64,000 nt of DNA from Agelaius tricolor. Its lineage: Eukaryota; Chordata; Aves; Passeriformes; Icteridae. Shown piece by piece: positions 37,076 to 49,072 of this stretch; the first letter of the stretch is position 1, and each line of letters begins with the position of its first letter. Under the pieces are notes generated by a model, which made no database searches, was not told where the DNA came from, and was given only the letters and a program-made list of their open reading frames with translations. A program made the translations under genes and the position numbers. The stretch is from the NCBI GenBank assembly GCA_023055355.1, contig JALJCS010000001.1:101169381-101233380 (forward strand), in the 5' to 3' direction.

Positions 37076-37554
37076 TAGTGTAATTCAGGTATCAAAGGAC
37101 CTGAGTAGGTCTCCAGTTTAATCTTCCACTCAAAACAGGTCCAGACATGGAATCAGACCAGGTTGTTTAGGATTTACCTAGTGTGGTCTTGAAAATCATC
37201 AAGGACAGAGGTTACACAACATCACTGGGCAACTTGCTACACTGCTGGGCTATCCTCATGAGAAAAAATTTCTCCTTATAAACAATTTAAACCTATCTTT
37301 CAATTTACCTCTCATCCTCCCACCAGGAAGCACTGTGGAGAGCCTGTGATCTCAACAGCCCCCATGTAAGGACTAGGGTCTGCTCTTTTGTTCCCCTGGA
37401 GCCATCTGGCCTCCAGGTTGAGCAATCCCAGGTTTCTCAGCCTTTCCACACAGGTTGAGTGCTCAACTCCCAAATATTTTGGCAGCCTCAGCTAACTCAT
37501 CCTGATTTGTTGAGGTCTTCCTCGTACTGAGAGCCTAAAATTGGGTGCTGTGTT
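37076..37554 (-). mobile_element. Older CR1-type LINE 3' fragment
   Basis: Reads as the reverse complement of a diverged CR1 3' end. The order is GTAGGTCTCCAGTTTAATCTTCCACTC, ACTGGGCAACTTGCT, TCCACACAGGTTGAG and, at the right, the region that encodes the ORF2 C-terminus in minus orientation. It is more diverged than the CR1 that abuts it at 37555. The tail octamers at the left are eroded. Confidence 0.7.
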
Positions 37555-39045
37555 ATAGAATCAGAGAACATGCTGAGTTGGAAGGGACTCATCAGGATCA
37601 TCAAGTCCAACTCCTGGCCCTGCACAGGACACCCCAAGAATCACACCATGTGCTTGAAAATATTGTCCAAATGCTTCTTGAACTCTGTCAGGCTTGGTGC
37701 TGTGATCACTTCCTTGGGGAGCCTGTTCCAGTGCCCAATCACCCTCTGGGTGCAAAACCTTTTCCTGATATCCAGCCTAAACCTCACCTGACTAAGCTTC
37801 CTGCCATTTCCATGAATCCTGTCACTGGTCATGAGAATGAAGACATCGGTACCTGCCCCTCCACTTCTCCATATGAGTGAGTTAAAGACCCCAATGAGGT
37901 CCCCCCTCAATCTCCTCCAGGCTGAACAGACCGAGTGATCTTAGCTGCTCCTCATACAGCTTCACCTCCAGTCCCTTCACCATTCTCGTGGCCTCCTTTG
38001 GACACTCTCTAATAGCTTCATATCTTTCTTATATTGTGGTGACCAAAACTGCACACAGAATTCAAGGTGTGGCCACACCAGTGCAGAGTAGAACTAGGTT
38101 TAACAAATGCCAAGAAGACGAGGGCAGTCTCTTCCCTCTGCTGCTGGTCAGGATTCTCAGGATTCTCTTAATGTGTGCTGTGACACTGTTGGCCACCTTT
38201 GCTGCCAGGGCATACTGCTGGCTCATGTGTCAAGAGCTCAACAGTTTTAAGCAGAGCCTGCTCCCTGAGCAGATCCAGCCTGTACCATTGCAGAAAGTTC
38301 TTCCTTCTCAGGTGAGTGCTTTCCATCTTTCCTTTGATCATATGAGGTTCTTGTGGCCCACTGCTCTACCCTGTGTGGTACCCTCTGAATGACAGCTCTG
38401 TCATTGATGGCAATCCAGAAACTTACCTGAGTTATTTAAAGAAGGATTTGTCTGCTGAACCAGCAAGAATATAGGATTTCTGACCACAGACTCCTACCAC
38501 AGTGCCACCATCACTTACCTCTCCTCTGGTCTTGACCCATGAGCTCTCCCTCAGCCTGTTGTCTGTCGTATACAAGAGCTCCCCATAAGTGAGCTGCTAT
38601 TTCATGCAGAGTGCATCTTCTGCAGCCCCCCTGCTTCTGTCTTTCTTGACAATATTTCCTGAGAGTTTGTACCTGTTCATTGCAGGTGTCCAGCTGCAAG
38701 CTGTTCCAGTATGTCTCAATCCTCCTTTGCATTTCTGTTGCCAACAGGCACTCACCACATTTTGTCGGGTGAGTCCCACTGCTCTCATTCTCAGGCTTTG
38801 GTGCTTTCTGTGCTTGTAAAAAACACTACTGCATCTAAGACATAACTTTTGCACAGTGTGTTGACCTGTGGGATAGGTGTAACCCCCCATGCCCTAAACC
38901 CTTTCCTTAGATCAAGGAAGCACCTCCCAGGCTTCCATTGCCCATGGGCTCACCCCAGGAGCCTGCAGCCCCTCCTGATGTCCTCAGGATCTCCCGTGGC
39001 CAGATTGCTGGTGATGCTCATCCACATGGAAGAGCAGCAGGGAAG
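37555..39045 (-). mobile_element. CR1 LINE with internal deletion (endonuclease joined to ORF2 C-terminus)
   Basis: The tail is at 37555 (ATAGAATCAGAGAACATG...GGAAGGGACTCATCAGGATCATC). Going left to right in minus orientation come the 3' UTR, the ORF2 C-terminus (frame including [14 protein letters not shown] and [13 protein letters not shown] at about 38000-38090) and the segment before it to about 38400. The match then passes into endonuclease-domain sequence (38430-38890) and probably the 5' part of ORF2 to about 39045. The central reverse transcriptase is absent, so the copy lost ~1.5 kb or more internally. Right edge approximate. Confidence 0.85.
38430..38890 (-). pseudogene. CR1 ORF2 endonuclease-domain remnant
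   Basis: On the minus strand the frame gives AMNRYKLSGN (CR1: 'AMDGYKLF', in the APE-type endonuclease) followed downstream, after a frameshift, by ESSWVKTRGE (CR1: 'ESLWVRIRG'). Two overlapping minus frames at 38511-38744 and 38597-38890 carry the pieces. The domain normally nicks target DNA to prime reverse transcription; here it is frameshifted and partial, so inactive. Confidence 0.7.
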
Positions 39046-39049
39046 TCAG

Positions 39050-39226
39050 TTAGTAACAATGCAGAAAAGGGGAAATTACCAAATGTGAATGGTTTTTTAT
39101 GGGAATTTCTTAAAATTCTTTGTAGATTCATTAAGTGGCTAGATTTTACTTTCAGAAAAATATCTGTTTGAAAATAAAACAGCTGTGGCCTTTCCATTTT
39201 CGTGGTTTCATCTCTCATATAACAAA
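39050..39226. other. Short unique spacer between CR1 copies
   Basis: AT-rich sequence separating the minus-oriented CR1 from the plus-oriented one. Nothing recognised. Confidence 0.6.
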
Positions 39227-39227
39227 C

Positions 39228-39483
39228 AATAAGACAACAGGAAAAGGCCTCAAGCTGTGCTAATGGAAGTTTAGTTTGGAAGTTAGGAAACATTTCTTCT
39301 CTGGAAGGTTGTCAAGCATTGGAAGAGGTAGCTCAGGGAAGTTGTTTAAATACCCTGGAGGCATTTTAAATACATGTAGATTAGGAACATGGTTCAATGG
39401 TAGACTTGGCAGTGCTAAGTTTCCATTGGACCCAATGATCTTAAAAGGTCTTTTCCAGCTTAAGTGGTTGTATGATTCTGTGA
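39228..39483 (+). mobile_element. CR1 LINE 3'-end fragment
   Basis: Starts in the region AGGAAAAGGCCTCAAGCTG and follows a CR1 3' UTR through TTGTCAAGCATTGGAAGAGG, CTTGGCAGTGCTAAG and GATCTTAAAAGGTCTTTTCC to the tail GTATGATTCTGTGAT. Plus orientation, opposite to the two copies just upstream, and of a different CR1 subfamily type (CTTGGCAGTGCTAGG class). Confidence 0.88.
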
Positions 39484-40673
39484 TATCTAAGGAAAAATAT
39501 TTGTAGCATTTAAGAGATTCCAAATCTGGCCCCAGCTCTGTTTTCAAGTTCATGGGGCGTAAGCCCAAAGACGTTTCATCCAAGAAATGCATTTTTAATC
39601 AAGGTGAAGGTAGTTCTTCTGGCTTTGTATGAGTGTTACTGAAAGCAAAATGTGATTCATTACAGCCATCCCCACATTTTTTGGTGCCTTTTTATTTAAT
39701 CTTCAGCTTTATCAAGGCCTTTCACATGTCATGCTGATGTTTACAGAATAGCCAAGGAGCATCTTTATTTTTAGTCAAGGTTCTCCTTTAAAACACCTTG
39801 CCAGTATAATGCGTCTGTGTTTGATTATCTAATCTATGAGCAGATCAGTCCTCTCAGGAAAAAATGTTAACTTGCTCCCAGGAGGCCAGAATAGCTGTTG
39901 TACAGATATTTATCTGCATTCATCTCTCTTTTTGCATCTTTGTCATTCTGGGAAAATAGATTTCTTAGCAGCAGAAAATGCTTTATATTTATATCCTAGT
40001 TTCTATCCATGGATCTCAAAGCACTTTTCCAATATTAGCAAAGATAATTGTTAATTAAAACAAATTAATCATCCAGACAAATATGACTATCAATATTTTT
40101 TGGGTAGGGAAGTCAAAGTGCAGGAAGCTGAGTTGACTTGCTTAAGGTCATATTGGAGACAAACAAGAAGATTTAGGTGTGAAAAAAAGGTTGTTAGAAC
40201 TGTTAGATCATTTTCAATTCCAAGCTATAAGCTAGATAGGCTAGAAAAATTATTTGTATTGTCACAAGTATTTTGACATTTGAATTAAAATAAGCAAACC
40301 ACTAATCAATTATATTTAACCCATTAAATCTTTTGGGGAAAAAATGAAAGTATATCAAGGTACAAAATTACCTTTTTAAAAGCATTATTCAAACATATGT
40401 GCTTAGGACACATCCTATAAGGAGACTCAGAAGCTAACACCAAGATTTATGTCCCAGCATCATCATCACCAGTGTATGCAATCTATGTGCTGCAAATATT
40501 TATGTACCTTCTGGTAGACAGAAATGAAGCAATTCTAACATCAATATTAGTACACAAAACTAGGAGCTGTACTTCAAACAGAAGTGGGAGGTTTTTAAAT
40601 TAGGTATTTGTTGTTTGCTACATGGCAAGGTCTGAGGTCTCAAGAGAAACTCACAGAACACTCATAAAAGAAA

Positions 40674-40738
40674 CACACACCAAAAAAAAAAAGGTGTGTG
40701 GGGCAGAGAGAGAGGGAGGGAGAGGGAGAGAGAGAGAA
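40674..40738 (+). repeat. Hairpin-capable CACACACC-A11-GGTGTGTG plus (GA)n tract
   Basis: CACACACC and GGTGTGTG are reverse complements separated by a run of A; a GAGA/GGGA microsatellite tract follows immediately. This combination is slippage-prone. Confidence 0.85.
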
Positions 40739-43159
40739 AATTCTTGGCCTCCAGCTACAGCTCCAAGAGAGAGGAATTGTCTCTTTGGTCCACTGCAACG
40801 TATGCCAGCCTTGTACAATTATTTTAGATATACCAAACTGTCTCAAATAGGACTAAATACTTGTATTTAGGCAATCCCAACCACCACATCCCTGTTCTGA
40901 CATAACAACAGTGACATATAGGTTCCTTTAACAATACAGATACTAAAGTAAATAGCTGTTAAACCAGATGCTTCCCATTTAGCAAGAATACTTTCTTTAT
41001 CAAGTACATGGTAAAAAAAAAAAGAAATCCACTGCTAGAATTCTCTGCAGAATCCTAATATCCAAACTGTATTTCATGATGGTTATTAAAACAGTTTAGT
41101 GGTGTTCTTCTAAATCTCTGTCAATCACATCATTACCCTTTAATTTGGCTAAGAAAAATGAAATTATTTTTTTGAGCCTTGTATCAGATAAATGGAAAAA
41201 TACCGAACTTGAATCAATATGCTCTCTGTTACTATAACCACCATACTGGGGTTATAGAGGAAAAAAGCCTTCTGTTTTTCACTGTCCTTGTTCATGCAGC
41301 AGCCAGTTTGCTGATTAGAAAGCAGATCATGCTTTCCTTGGCATTTACCCAGTTGCTGTCTGGACTGAAAGGTTATAGAAGCACACATACCGTGGCTCTG
41401 CAAAAATTAGAAAGGCCAGCAAGTCACATATCCTCAGTGCCAGAGGCAGAGAAAATACTGTTCCCTTCTCAGAGCTTCTTCCCACCTTCAGTCTTCTGAG
41501 AGTGTCAGACATAAGGTATCAACATGCATTACCAACTTAGGAGATTGACAGTTTTATTCATTTTCTTTGTCAGACTCTTAAGTGCAATGTAGCAGACAGC
41601 ATATGAGATTACTTCTCACTTACTATGCATACCAGAATTTCCACCTGGAAATCTAGCCCCACCTTTCTAGTCAATTTTCATAAAATGCAAAAAAATATTA
41701 AACCTTGAGACAAAAGCAAAAATTCAATTCAAACTGATGAAGTTAATTTTTTGGATTAATGTTTTTTCAATGAGAACATATTCTCTAGTCATATGTCAAT
41801 CAGAAATTTTCTGATTTACAGGAACCTCCCTGATTAAATAACACAACAAGTATTCAGAAAACAAATGTGCTAAAAGTGTTATAGCTCTGTTGCTAACAGG
41901 GCTTTCCTACACTATCCTTGGAAAAAAAAATATATCACAGTCCCAGCATCTTCTATTTTAGTGAGATTCAAAATTCCATAAGTCTGAATAGTCAAACTAG
42001 CTCTTTGGCTCAAACTAGTGCAAAAAACAATATATATCTGTGTATGTCTGCTCAAGCACAGCCTCTTGCAGATGCACTTGTATTGCCCAGAGTATCCCAG
42101 GCAAATTGGCTTAGCTAATTTGTCACACACAGGAAAGCCATATTAGACCAGCAGAATCCCTACCTGTACAGACCCCACAAGAGCAACAAGTCTAACATGA
42201 CACTGAAGTTTTTCATGGGGCTGAATCCAGACAAAATGGCTGGTTGGAAATAGAAGGGTGGGTTGGGCTTCAAGAGTTTTGTATAGGAGGGGATTCATTG
42301 TGAGCTGTGTCCTTACTGAGTCCAGATTAGTCAGAACTCATCAGACTGGGAGACAGATCACAGTTAACCAGTGGAGTTCTCAACCCTTTTTTGCTATTTC
42401 CCGGTTCCCTTCCTGTACAAAATCCATCACTGTCAGAATTTCTGCATGCAGTCTGTATCTTCCTTCCTAAACCAGGTTGAGATCTAACAGCAAGGTTAGT
42501 CTTAGCATCCTAAAATTTTCAGCCTTAAAAGCCCTTTTCAATCCCTGGCATTTGTTCCAAACCACGTTAGTATTTCTATATAGCACCCTAATATCTCCTC
42601 TGTCTGTGCAAGGTCTGTGGCTGATTTGATCAGTCAAGCACTGGGCTTATATCTGGTCACTGCCAGGATTCATAGTCTAGGGACTGCTGTATCTGCCTCA
42701 CCTTTAGCATCAGATCTGGAGGGTACATGTTCTGAAGACATCCTCTCTTGTCTCAACTTCTTAAAGAAAAAACATGAACAGCTTGGTACAAGTGGTCATA
42801 AGTGCTGAGATCTACAATCTTTGTGTTTGCTGTATTATAACCTATGCAGTACTGAATACTGATCCCAGGAATTTTGAATGTCCACAGCATCAGAATGTAC
42901 ATCAGTAGCAGATAGTAACTTCCCAGGAAGACATTTAGAAATGTTTGGTCACTGTACTAACACACAATCCATAACAGTTTGATTTCTTTATATTGTGAGC
43001 GTGACAAAGAAAACTGAATGCATTTTCTTGGATGAACTTAATATAGTTTCCTTATCACTTTTAAACTGGGCTTAAAAGATGATACAGCAACTTTCAGGTA
43101 GAAAAGGAAAGGCTAAAAAGCATGTAATTCAGCTCAGAATGGATTTTACAGGCCTCAAT

Positions 43160-43230
43160 GGAATTAATTACTGAGAACTTGCACATGTAGTAATTAATTT
43201 CATGCAATTCAGCACCATCTGCAGATGCAT
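43160..43230. promoter_or_regulatory. Possible enhancer core: TAATTA sites and a CATCTGCAGATG palindrome
   Basis: Within ~70 bases there are two homeodomain-type cores (TTAATTA near 43163, TAATTAA near 43191), a CACATG E-box, and a perfect 12-base palindrome CATCTGCAGATG (43216-43227) that contains two overlapping CANNTG E-boxes. Such clustering is seen in conserved developmental enhancers, but it can arise by chance in AT-rich DNA. There is no target gene in the window. Confidence 0.2.
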
Positions 43231-44248
43231 TATTTCCTTTCAAAGCTACTCTAATTCAATGTAAAAGAGAAATTGTTAGGAGTTTTTAGGCAGCAAAAGC
43301 TTTTGTATCTTGTTTATGCCAAAGAAATTAGATGAGGAAATTAAATATTATTTGAAAAACATAACCTTTTTTCCCATTAAAGAGAAAATACCTCTCAATT
43401 GTTAGTAAGGGAACTACTTGCAATTACAGAGATTTGGGGGAAAGAAACTTTGATTTAGAACTGGTTTTCTAGTGTAAAAAAATAGTTGTGGGGTTTTTCG
43501 TAGCAATCACTTATCATTTGCAGGTGAATTATGCTATTGCATCAACCTTTGTACCAGATACAAGCAAAACCTATTGAATACACATCCCTCTGTTGAAATA
43601 TGTTCCAAAAATACTTTATATTATTTGCTTGTAAGATATATAAAAATCTTTAACTACTTTTCTCTTCATTAGCTTGTATATAACTTGCTCTGGAACAGAA
43701 AACAATTGACTGCAGCAAATTACATGAGCTCTTTTTCTCATATTCAAGGGCAGGGAGGGTATATATTTTTTTAACTCCCATTGAGGGTTCACATGTACTG
43801 AGAAGGAAATTTCATCAACTAAAATAAATTTAAATTGGACAGTGTCCTGGAGCATTGAAGAGTATCTCTGAGTTGCATCTTTAAAGTCTTTAGACTTAAA
43901 TATCAGAAATGCCGTCAAAGAGCATATTAGAACAATGTGCTTTGATGCATCAGCTGAACCATCAGTTTTGTGCTGGAAATTCTGGAAAAATCAATTCCAA
44001 CTCTTCTCAGGCATTCATGTAACACCTAACACAAGGGCTGATTCTGCTGTAATACTGTGACTGGGAAAGAGTATGTATTTGGGAGGGAGAGGCTATCCAC
44101 ATAGCACAGTTTTTATTCTGTGATGTGTTAGGCAGCATGCATTGTTCTTTGGCAATAATAATAATGAATAGATTACAGCCCCATCAATCTATGCCCATTT
44201 AACAAAGTCACATTATCACAGAAGAGTTCCTGTTTTGAAAAAAAAAAT

Positions 44249-44267
44249 ATGCAATTATTATTTGCAT
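44249..44267. promoter_or_regulatory. Paired octamer-like (POU) inverted sites
   Basis: ATGCAATT (44249-44256) faces a perfect octamer ATTTGCAT (44260-44267), forming ATGCAA-TTATTA-TTTGCAT. A paired arrangement of POU-type motifs with an ATTA core between is compatible with a binding site for POU/homeodomain factors. Function not shown. Confidence 0.22.
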
Positions 44268-47024
44268 TTGTTAGCACTCACAATATTCAACTTCAGCTGA
44301 GAGCTTGTTGTTTCCTGTACAAAACAAACTCTGTGGTAATAGAGAGGTGAAAGCATTAGCCCTATAATTGTAAGAAGAGGCACAAGGCCAGTCAGGTTCT
44401 TTATCTTTTCCTCCTGCTGATAGAAGCCTGGACATGGTTTCCCTTCCTGAAAAATGCCCATTGAAGCCTTGTGTCTAACAAGCAAACTAGATAACAGCAT
44501 TAAAATTGCATTTGGAGCTAAAGGAGATGCCATCATGATAGTCACATTATGGGAATAATATAGGGCAATACAGATGATTGATTTTAGAGCAATCACTTAC
44601 CAAAGCAAGAAGCCGTGAACAAGCACAAACTCTTTCCAATGCACTTTACAAGGAAAACATGAAGCCTTGAAGACAAGAAATCTATAGTCTTCCTACAACA
44701 ACCACTTCTAAACAAGCTGGGTATCTTTACCTAGAGAAGCGAAGATGGTGAATCATTAAGCAATTACAGTGAGGTGTCCTTATTTTTGGATCCAGCTTTT
44801 TTGATATGTACTGAAATTGAAATAGCGTTTGCATTTGGATATGTAAAGTCCCCAGTCCTTAAAAAAAAAAAGTAAATTTGAAAGCAAGAACATGAACGTA
44901 ATATTCTGAACCCAAAGAGGTCAAAAAGGTTTTTCTGAAAAGGTCCTTGAAATCACACTTTTAAATATGCCAGAGGAATTGATTATTTCTGTACTGTTCT
45001 TACTGTCATTGCCTTCACTGATAAAAGAAGAGATGAATGGTTTGAGGGAGGGAAGACAAGAGAGATTCACTCACTCTGCAGCCTTAAGATTTCCTCAGGC
45101 CTGGATTGGCTGTCATTTCCTGATCTTTATGTGATGTTTATCACAATAGGTTATCACTGCCATTTAATGTCTTATATATTCTTAATGAATATTGTCATTC
45201 TCCTTACTATGATAAAAGGGCAGAGTCATCTAGTAAAGGCAGAAAACATCACAGATGTAATACATTTGCATAGAAAGATCTTCATGCTATGACAGAAAAG
45301 GCTCAGAATATATGCAGTCTGATGATTAAATTGGGAATTGCCAAAACAAGCAAACAAAAACATCTTGCAAATCATTCTTCCCCTGGACAGATTTAAGATT
45401 ATGATCTCCCAGTTCTTGGTGCTGCTGTACATGTACAAGCAATTCAACCTCATCAAAGTCTTGATTTAGAGGGCTTAAATTCAATTCATTGCTCACTTTT
45501 TTTGACTTAAACAAAATTATTTAGACCACTGAAATGTTATCATTATTTCTGGATGACCTTAAATAAACAACTGGTGTAATAAATTCATAGTTGGTCAGTA
45601 AAGCTTCTGTTTCAGTTAAATAGTGTTCAATTTGCTCATTTTTGTTAACACTTTGTGGGCTGTGGGCTCTTTTTTATGATGTAATGAATTACTCATTACC
45701 CATATTAATATATTATGAAACTGTTTATTATGGAACTGTGTCTTTGGAACATTGAAGGTGACGGTATTATAATCATAAACCCATGACATGGTGACATGTG
45801 TCCTATGCTGTAATGATTGATATCGGAGCTTTTTCCACTTACTTAAAAGCTGTCTCATGGAGGCCTGAACCCAGGGCATTCATCTTGCAGGGGTTATGTG
45901 GCTCGGCACTATAAATGTGGACACAACAGTTAATTGTGCAATAAATGAGATAAACAGACCTTTGGCTGTCACATATGCTCAAAGACTGATTCTTTTGGTT
46001 TCTGGATGCTGTAAATAGTCACATTTTTCTCAGCTTGTAGCCTTATTACAAACTAAATATGTCTGTAATATCTAATTTTTTAGCCAAAAAAAATTGGTAG
46101 ATTTTGACTCTAACTTCACCTTGCACATGACCTTGAAATAATCTTTTAGCTGATCTTGTCACATTTTATGGACACACTGTACAGCAAACGAAGACACCTG
46201 AAAGATGTTTAGGACTTTAAATAATAAAGTTACCCATTAATAGCTTTAAACACTTTTATTTGTCTCATGGTTTAGCTATTGCTGTGGCAATTCCTGACAT
46301 CAGTGTTGCATTTAAGTTAAGGGTAGTTGCAAAATGAAATCAAGTTTTCCATGTCATAGAAAAATAGCCAGTAGTTGACAATTCTCCTGGGAAACAGGAG
46401 CCCTGATGTTCTCAACTTTACCCAAAGTCTGGTCAATCCACCTGAGATCTTCAGGTGAAGGTGGTCAGTGCAGATAAAGTACAGTGCTCTTTCCAACAGC
46501 ACACAAGAGAAATGCGGCCAGCAAAACATCCCCAGTAGTTGCTGATTCTTATGACCTGTGGGAGTCCACAGCTAAGTCCAGTGAACAATGTCCTCATCAC
46601 ATTGTGGACAAAAGAATGTACTGACAATCCTAGAGCATAAAACTGAGAGTTTACAAACTATTGTGATAATTTAGATACTTAAAGTAATCATAACTTAAAA
46701 TGCTTTGCATCCAGCCTTATTCAACAATTCTATTTGTGATCAAAAATGACAGAAGAGACTGGAGTTTTCTTAAACAGGAGGCTGGTGGGAATGTGTTGTA
46801 TTTTGGAGGCTAGGGTTCAGTTCAAAATGGTCTTGACAGAGTAGATAAGTAGCCCAGAAAATAATGTAGCATGTGAAAATGGAAATAGCTAACCACAGCC
46901 TGCTGTAAACTACTTACTGATTCTTTGGAAACACTTTCTTTACTGTAGTATTCCTGGTCTGTTCAGCAAGAGCATGAGCTCCGTTTTAGGAAACAGAACA
47001 ATTAGAAAAACTTCAGAGCATCAG

Positions 47025-47150
47025 ATGCATAAAGAAAAAAAACCCAAAATCAACAAAAAAAAAAAAAAAAAAAGGCACCCCAAAACAAACAAAAAACAGT
47101 AAACCAAAGCCCAAACAAGAATAAGAAAAAACCCCAAATCAAAACAAAAC
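47025..47150 (+). repeat. A-rich low-complexity tract (A, CAAA, CCCA words)
   Basis: Includes a run of about 20 A plus many AAACAAA and AACCCC words. No gene body precedes it, so it is not read as a retrocopy tail. Confidence 0.85.
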
Positions 47151-47329
47151 TTAAACCTGATGTTGTTTAGCATAAAGTAGGAATTTTTGAGAAAAGAATT
47201 CCAAAAATAGTCTCCAATTTCCTAAAGGCTGGAGCAATAAGGAAGAAATTTGCATGCTACTTGACATGCAAAGTTGATGTGAGAAGAAAATACCTGAAGT
47301 TACAAATAATAGAGGCAAGACATTAGTAA

Positions 47330-47512
47330 AACATTTTTTGATCAGAAGTGAAACACTAATAGATGACCATAAGCCTGTGCCATCTTCATTGTTTGAGGTC
47401 TTCAACAAAAAGTTGAGCAGATCTTAGAAAACAAGAAAAAAAATGGGGGAAAAAAAAAGAGATTTCCATAGGGTAAGGCAGTTGATTAGGTGACTTCCTA
47501 AGGTCTCTTTCC
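47330..47512 (+). mobile_element. Possible ancient CR1-type 3' remnant
   Basis: GCCATCTTCATTGTTTGAGG, TTCAACAAAAAGTTGAGCAG, and later GATTAGGTGACTTCCTAAGG then TCTCTTTCCAATTAG follow the order of an old CR1 3' UTR (short-duration wording 'gatgacctcctaaggtcccttcc'). It is broken by an A/G-rich stretch. Weak match. Confidence 0.35.
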
Positions 47513-48614
47513 AATTAGCTTTTTAAGGTACAGCATAATTTTAAATGATGCAGTTTTTGTATACACTAAACCCTGTGCCTATTCTATCATGTCACTCCTA
47601 CATATTTTCATCTCACGTATTTTCAAGGAAACTTTGGCTTTGCACCGCCCAGTTCATCTTACACATCTCCTCCAGCAATGAAGCTGGACAAAAAACTTTA
47701 ACTTTTCTTACAGCATCAGAATATGGTAGTTTTCTCTGTATTTCAAAGCAATTCAACCAAGCAGCAGGATAACTGTGTTTATTTTTACACCAGACATGCA
47801 ATTTTTGTGCCTGAGTCACTGTCATGCCTGAGAAATGCCACTCCCAGACCCCAGGGGCTTCCTCCCTGCAGAGCACAGCAACAACTTTGAGAGGTGCTCA
47901 AGATCTTTCTAACCTGTCCTGTGGAAACAGGGTTAGGACAAAAGCCTGCACTGCATATTCTTTTCTGGTGCCAGCTGCATCTTGCTAGCTCATGGAGAAG
48001 AGTGATGACCCCATTTCACCTCCCATGTGTTGGTGCTGCTGCCTGCACTGGCCGAGCACTCATCCTATCCAGGGACTCTGGGAGCTCCATGATTAAGAAC
48101 TCAATTGGCCCCAATTTACACACCTGCACATCCTCACCTGGCTGCAGTCGGGCCCTGTGGCACTGAAAGAATGCACATGAGGAACAGAAAATTCAAATAC
48201 TTCCTCTTTATGACAGAGTATAAATAAACAAGAATGAAAGATTTATAGTACGTTAAACATTGGAGAACTCAACCACTATAAATATAGTGTACTCTTGAAA
48301 TTATAGTTACAATTTGGAAGTAATTGAAGGATTCTATGTGTAAATGTGTCTCTATATACAGGCAGGTCTGTTGACCCCAAACTGTAGAGAATAAATAACA
48401 TGCAGTAGATTTTATACCAAAATGACACTCTAGAGAAAATAGAGAGCAGAAGCAGGATAATGTGACAGAAAAAGACAGACAAAGGACACTGTAAAAATGC
48501 TCAGGGGGGGAAAAAAGGAGAAACAAGAAAAATAGGACAATGCTCTAAGGAAGAACCTAGGCTGCAAAAAGGAGAAATAAAGGTTGGTTGATGTGTATGC
48601 AAAAACAAAGTGAT

Positions 48615-48713
48615 TCAGGGAAAAAGGGGAAGACCACGAGGTCATAAGATACAAATTCATAGGATACAAATTCGGGGAAAAATAGGAAGACCATGAAGTC
48701 ATAGGATACAAAT
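48615..48713 (+). repeat. ~42 bp duplication, two diverged copies
   Basis: Segments 48615-48657 and 48672-48713 share GAAGACCA-GA-GTCATA-GATACAAAT order; the 15 bases between them (ATAGGATACAAATTC) are a further partial copy. Slippage-type minisatellite seed. Confidence 0.8.
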
Positions 48714-49072
48714 AATGTGAACAGTGCAAATTGCCAAAACACCCAGTGCAAACAACTAAATAACTATTTAGTGCAATACAACAGAAAGGGATGGGTGTAA
48801 CAGTGAGAAAAAAATAGGAAGACAAAAGACAGTAAAGGTAACAGACTAGTATACAGGAAAACAGCTAATATGATGTAAATATAAATAAAGCTAGTTCAGT
48901 GCTAAATGAGAAGAAGGGATGACTGAAGGGAGAATTCAGGGTGGACTGGGCATTCCTTTCTTTAGGCAAAGAGACTTACAAATCTAGAAAAACTGAAAGT
49001 TTTAGGAAAAAATGGGGAAAAAATGAGGGAAAAACCTTTGCACCAATGTCATAAAAGTCCAGGAAGGTGATT

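Larger units (their letters stand above)
39485..49070. other. Mostly unique AT-rich noncoding DNA
   Basis: No coding gene or young transposon recognised. It holds the microsatellite at 40674-40738, motif-dense stretches at 43141-43330, 44248-44268 and 45700-45960 that might be regulatory, an A-rich tract at 47025-47150, a possible worn CR1 end near 47330-47512 and a 57-period duplication at 48615. Open frames up to 131 codons lie in low-complexity or unremarkable sequence. Confidence 0.55.

Noticed and set aside
38511..38890. Two minus-strand frames as an unknown gene
   Set aside because: AMNRYKLSGN and ESSWVKTRGE match the CR1 endonuclease region in the same orientation as the CR1 tail at 37555.
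40672..40738. Functional stem-loop at CACACACC/GGTGTGTG
   Set aside because: The arms are microsatellite sequence around an A-run, so pairing follows from composition.
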